Positions 61,893 through 64,000 of a stretch of 64,000 nt of DNA are shown here, piece after piece (position 1 is the stretch's first letter; each line of letters begins with the position of its first letter). Source of the stretch: Flavobacterium sp. NG2. Lineage in GTDB: Bacteria; Bacteroidota; Bacteroidia; Flavobacteriales; Flavobacteriaceae. The stretch covers positions 1,032,001 to 1,096,000 of the forward strand of contig NZ_CP139420.1 in assembly GCF_034119845.1 (NCBI RefSeq), written 5' to 3'. A model generated the notes under the pieces. The model ran no database searches. It had not been told where the DNA came from and was given only the letters and a program-made list of their open reading frames with translations. Both the position numbers and the translations under genes were made by a program.

Positions 61893-63647
61893 ATGTATAG
61901 AAGTCATAATTGCGGCGAACTGAACGCATCACACATTAACACCGAAGTTACACTTGCGGGTTGGGTACAAAAATCCAGAGACAAAGGATTTATGAACTGG
62001 GTTGATTTGAGAGATCGTTACGGTATCACTCAGCTTATTTTTGACGAAGGACGTACAGATAAAACTGTTTTTGAATTAGCAAAAACGCTAGGAAGAGAAT
62101 TTGTTATTCAAGTAAAAGGAACTGTGATTGAGCGTGAAGCCAAGAACAAAAACATTCCTACTGGTGAAATCGAGATTTTAGTTTCAGAGTTAACGATATT
62201 GAATGCTGCGATAACGCCTCCATTTACCATTGAAGACGAAACGGATGGTGGTGAAGACATCCGAATGAAATACCGTTATCTAGACATTCGAAGAAATCCT
62301 GTAAAAAACAGTTTGTTGTTCCGTCATAAAGTAGCGATGGAAGTACGTAAATATTTATCTGATTTGGATTTCTGCGAAGTGGAAACGCCTTATTTAATCA
62401 AATCGACTCCAGAGGGAGCTAGAGATTTCGTTGTGCCGTCTCGTATGAATGAAGGGCAGTTTTATGCTTTGCCACAATCACCACAAACCTTCAAGCAATT
62501 GTTGATGGTAGGTGGCATGGATAAGTATTTCCAAATTGTGAAGTGTTTCCGTGATGAGGATTTGCGTGCAGATAGACAACCAGAGTTTACACAAATCGAT
62601 TGCGAAATGGCTTTTGTAGAGCAAGAAGATATTTTGAATATATTCGAAGGTCTAACCCGTCATTTGCTAAAAGAACTTAAAGGAGTAGAAGTAGATAAAT
62701 TCCCGCGTATGACTTATGAGCATGCGATGAAAACCTACGGAAATGATAAGCCAGACATTCGTTTTGGAATGGAGTTTGGTGAGTTGAATGAATTTGCTCA
62801 ACACAAAGAATTTCCAGTTTTTAATGCGGCTGAATTGGTAGTTGGTATTGCTGTTGCAGGAGCGGGAAATTATACTCGTAAAGAAATCGATGCTTTGATT
62901 GACTGGGTAAAACGCCCACAAGTAGGTGCGTCAGGAATGGTGTATGCTAAATGCAACGAAGACGGAACCTATAAATCATCAGTAGATAAATTTTACGACC
63001 AAGAAGATTTGGCCAACTGGGCTAAAGTGACAGGGGCCAAAGCAGGTGATATGATTTTTGTGTTATCGGGTCCAGCTAACAAAACCAGAGCGCAACTTTC
63101 TGCTTTGCGTATGGAATTAGCAACACGCCTAGGATTAAGAAAACCAGATGAATTTGCGCCGTTATGGGTGGTTGATTTTCCATTATTAGAATTTGATGAA
63201 GAAAGTAACCGTTACCATGCTATGCACCATCCGTTTACCTCTCCAAAACCTGAGGACATGCATTTATTAGAAACCAATCCTGCTGATGTGCGTGCCAATG
63301 CGTATGATATGGTATTGAATGGAAATGAAATAGGTGGTGGATCAATTCGTATTCATGATAAAGAGACCCAACAATTAATGTTTAAATATTTAGGGTTTAC
63401 CGAAGAGGAAGCGAAAGCACAATTTGGATTCTTGATGGATGCCTTCCAATTTGGAGCGCCACCACATGGGGGATTGGCTTTTGGTTTAGATCGATTAGTA
63501 GCAATTTTAGGAGGTCAAGAGACCATCAGAGACTTTATTGCTTTCCCAAAAAACAACTCAGGAAGAGATGTAATGATTGATGCGCCTTCACAAATTGATA
63601 GTCAACAATTAAAGGAACTACACATCAATTTGGACATAAATAATTAA
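61893..63647 (+). CDS. aspS: Aspartyl-tRNA synthetase
   Basis: Class IIb synthetase of 584 aa, the bacterial long form. An N-terminal OB fold ([22 protein letters not shown]) precedes the catalytic core with motif 2 ([21 protein letters not shown]). The bacterial GAD insertion domain lies at residues about 290-410, and motif 3 is [15 protein letters not shown]. The C terminus is normal. asnS exists separately, so this enzyme is probably discriminating for tRNA-Asp. A cold-shock gene follows with its own promoter. Confidence 0.97.
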   Translation: MYRSHNCGELNASHINTEVTLAGWVQKSRDKGFMNWVDLRDRYGITQLIFDEGRTDKTVFELAKTLGREFVIQVKGTVIEREAKNKNIPTGEIEILVSELTILNAAITPPFTIEDETDGGEDIRMKYRYLDIRRNPVKNSLLFRHKVAMEVRKYLSDLDFCEVETPYLIKSTPEGARDFVVPSRMNEGQFYALPQSPQTFKQLLMVGGMDKYFQIVKCFRDEDLRADRQPEFTQIDCEMAFVEQEDILNIFEGLTRHLLKELKGVEVDKFPRMTYEHAMKTYGNDKPDIRFGMEFGELNEFAQHKEFPVFNAAELVVGIAVAGAGNYTRKEIDALIDWVKRPQVGASGMVYAKCNEDGTYKSSVDKFYDQEDLANWAKVTGAKAGDMIFVLSGPANKTRAQLSALRMELATRLGLRKPDEFAPLWVVDFPLLEFDEESNRYHAMHHPFTSPKPEDMHLLETNPADVRANAYDMVLNGNEIGGGSIRIHDKETQQLMFKYLGFTEEEAKAQFGFLMDAFQFGAPPHGGLAFGLDRLVAILGGQETIRDFIAFPKNNSGRDVMIDAPSQIDSQQLKELHINLDINN

Positions 63648-63718
63648 GCGAAAACACTGAATATCAATTATTTTTACAAAAAAATACACAATAATGATGA
63701 TTGTATTGTATTAAATAT

Positions 63719-63726
63719 TACATTTG
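63719..63726 (+). promoter_or_regulatory. -7 promoter element TACATTTG ahead of csp
   Basis: TAnnTTTG match 29 bp ahead of the cold-shock ATG; a TTG-rich segment lies about 15 bp upstream. Confidence 0.6.
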
Positions 63727-63755
63727 TCTCATTATAAATTATTATTACTATTACA

Positions 63756-63950
63756 ATGCGTACAGGTACAGTTAAATTTTTCAATGAGTCTAAAGGTTAC
63801 GGATTCATTACAGACGAAGAAACAGGAAAAGACATTTTCGTTCACGCTTCAGGAATCAACGCGGAAGAATTACGCGAAGGTGACAGAGTTAGTTACGAAG
63901 AAGAAGAAGGAAGAAAAGGTAAAGTTGCTGCTCAAGTAGCAGTTATCTAA
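63756..63950 (+). CDS. Cold-shock protein (CspA family)
   Basis: A 64-aa single cold-shock domain, an RNA/DNA-binding beta barrel. The RNP1 motif is KGYGFIT, and RNP2 is DIFVHAS with glycine following (HASGIN). The terminal EEGRKGKVAAQVAVI completes the barrel. The ATG at 63756 gives the normal family start MRTGTVKFFNESKG. The predicted leader is short (about 25 nt), much shorter than the E. coli cspA leader. Confidence 0.96.
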   Translation: MRTGTVKFFNESKGYGFITDEETGKDIFVHASGINAEELREGDRVSYEEEEGRKGKVAAQVAVI

Positions 63951-64000
63951 GATAAAAATTCATTTTTTATTGCCAACGAATGTTTAAAAAACGTTCCAAC

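Overview
The window is a stretch of chromosome from a member of the Flavobacteriaceae, most likely Flavobacterium or a close relative. The support is AT-rich DNA, a BatABCDE aerotolerance operon, Bacteroidetes-type -7 promoter elements (TAnnTTTG) ahead of many genes, DUF5686/TonB-type outer-membrane proteins, a NrtR-like NUDIX regulator, and the near absence of Shine-Dalgarno sequences. Most of the window is ordinary core genome: pheS, gpsA, nadD, pyrH-frr, asnS-rpoN, tdk, rsmI-hopJ-recJ, lpxH-queD, tRNA-Ala, mtgA, aspS and a cold-shock gene.

Layout. 1-4.7 kb: Bat operon (BatA end, BatB-E). 4.8-10 kb: cvpA-like gene, pheS with two conserved unknown genes, mscS-like channel, gpsA. 10-16.5 kb: two tandem kelch-type lipoproteins interleaved with two broken copies of the 3' end of an iron-type alcohol dehydrogenase gene, then the intact dehydrogenase with a DJ-1/PfpI-family gene and a divergent LysR regulator, then nadD. 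16.8-19.4 kb: polyol (mannitol-type) dehydrogenase divergent from a NUDIX-winged-helix regulator. 19.6-33.9 kb: pyrH-frr, an orphan histidine kinase, a DUF5686-like outer-membrane protein with a TTG start, a CPA2 antiporter/SugE-type pair, an MMPL exporter, a second MscS channel and a large GH63-type glucosidase.

34-41.7 kb is the accessory part. It holds a lone OLD-family ATPase/TOPRIM nuclease, an intact IS1182-type insertion sequence, a small secreted protein, about 1.8 kb of tandem 466-bp palindrome-rich repeats, and a lipoprotein gene embedded in those repeats. The OLD gene and the small secreted gene are each bordered by a private inverted repeat and followed by the same 21-bp block, and the OLD copy is followed by a long imperfect hairpin. 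This resembles integron gene cassettes with attC sites, but without a canonical core and without an integrase in the window. The IS sits in one of these sites.

41.7-64 kb: asnS-rpoN, tdk with a tail derived from a palindromic repeat, an acidic unknown protein, rsmI-hopJ-recJ-MFS, a small cysteine-containing protein behind a candidate iron-type operator, lpxH, queD, an enoyl-CoA hydratase, tRNA-Ala(GGC), a TonB receptor convergent with a PQQ-type sugar dehydrogenase and its cytochrome c, a TlpA-like thioredoxin, mtgA, two tandem YwqK/MORN-like genes, aspS and csp.

A second layer is the intergenic DNA. It carries at least two families of palindromic elements, one of which keeps its arms but changes the stem sequence while conserving pairing, and several MITE-like inverted-repeat elements (5.6, 18.4, 45.7, 47.1, 53.4 kb). 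These and the cassette-like borders are the least explained parts of the window. All family assignments come from reading motifs; no database search was run.
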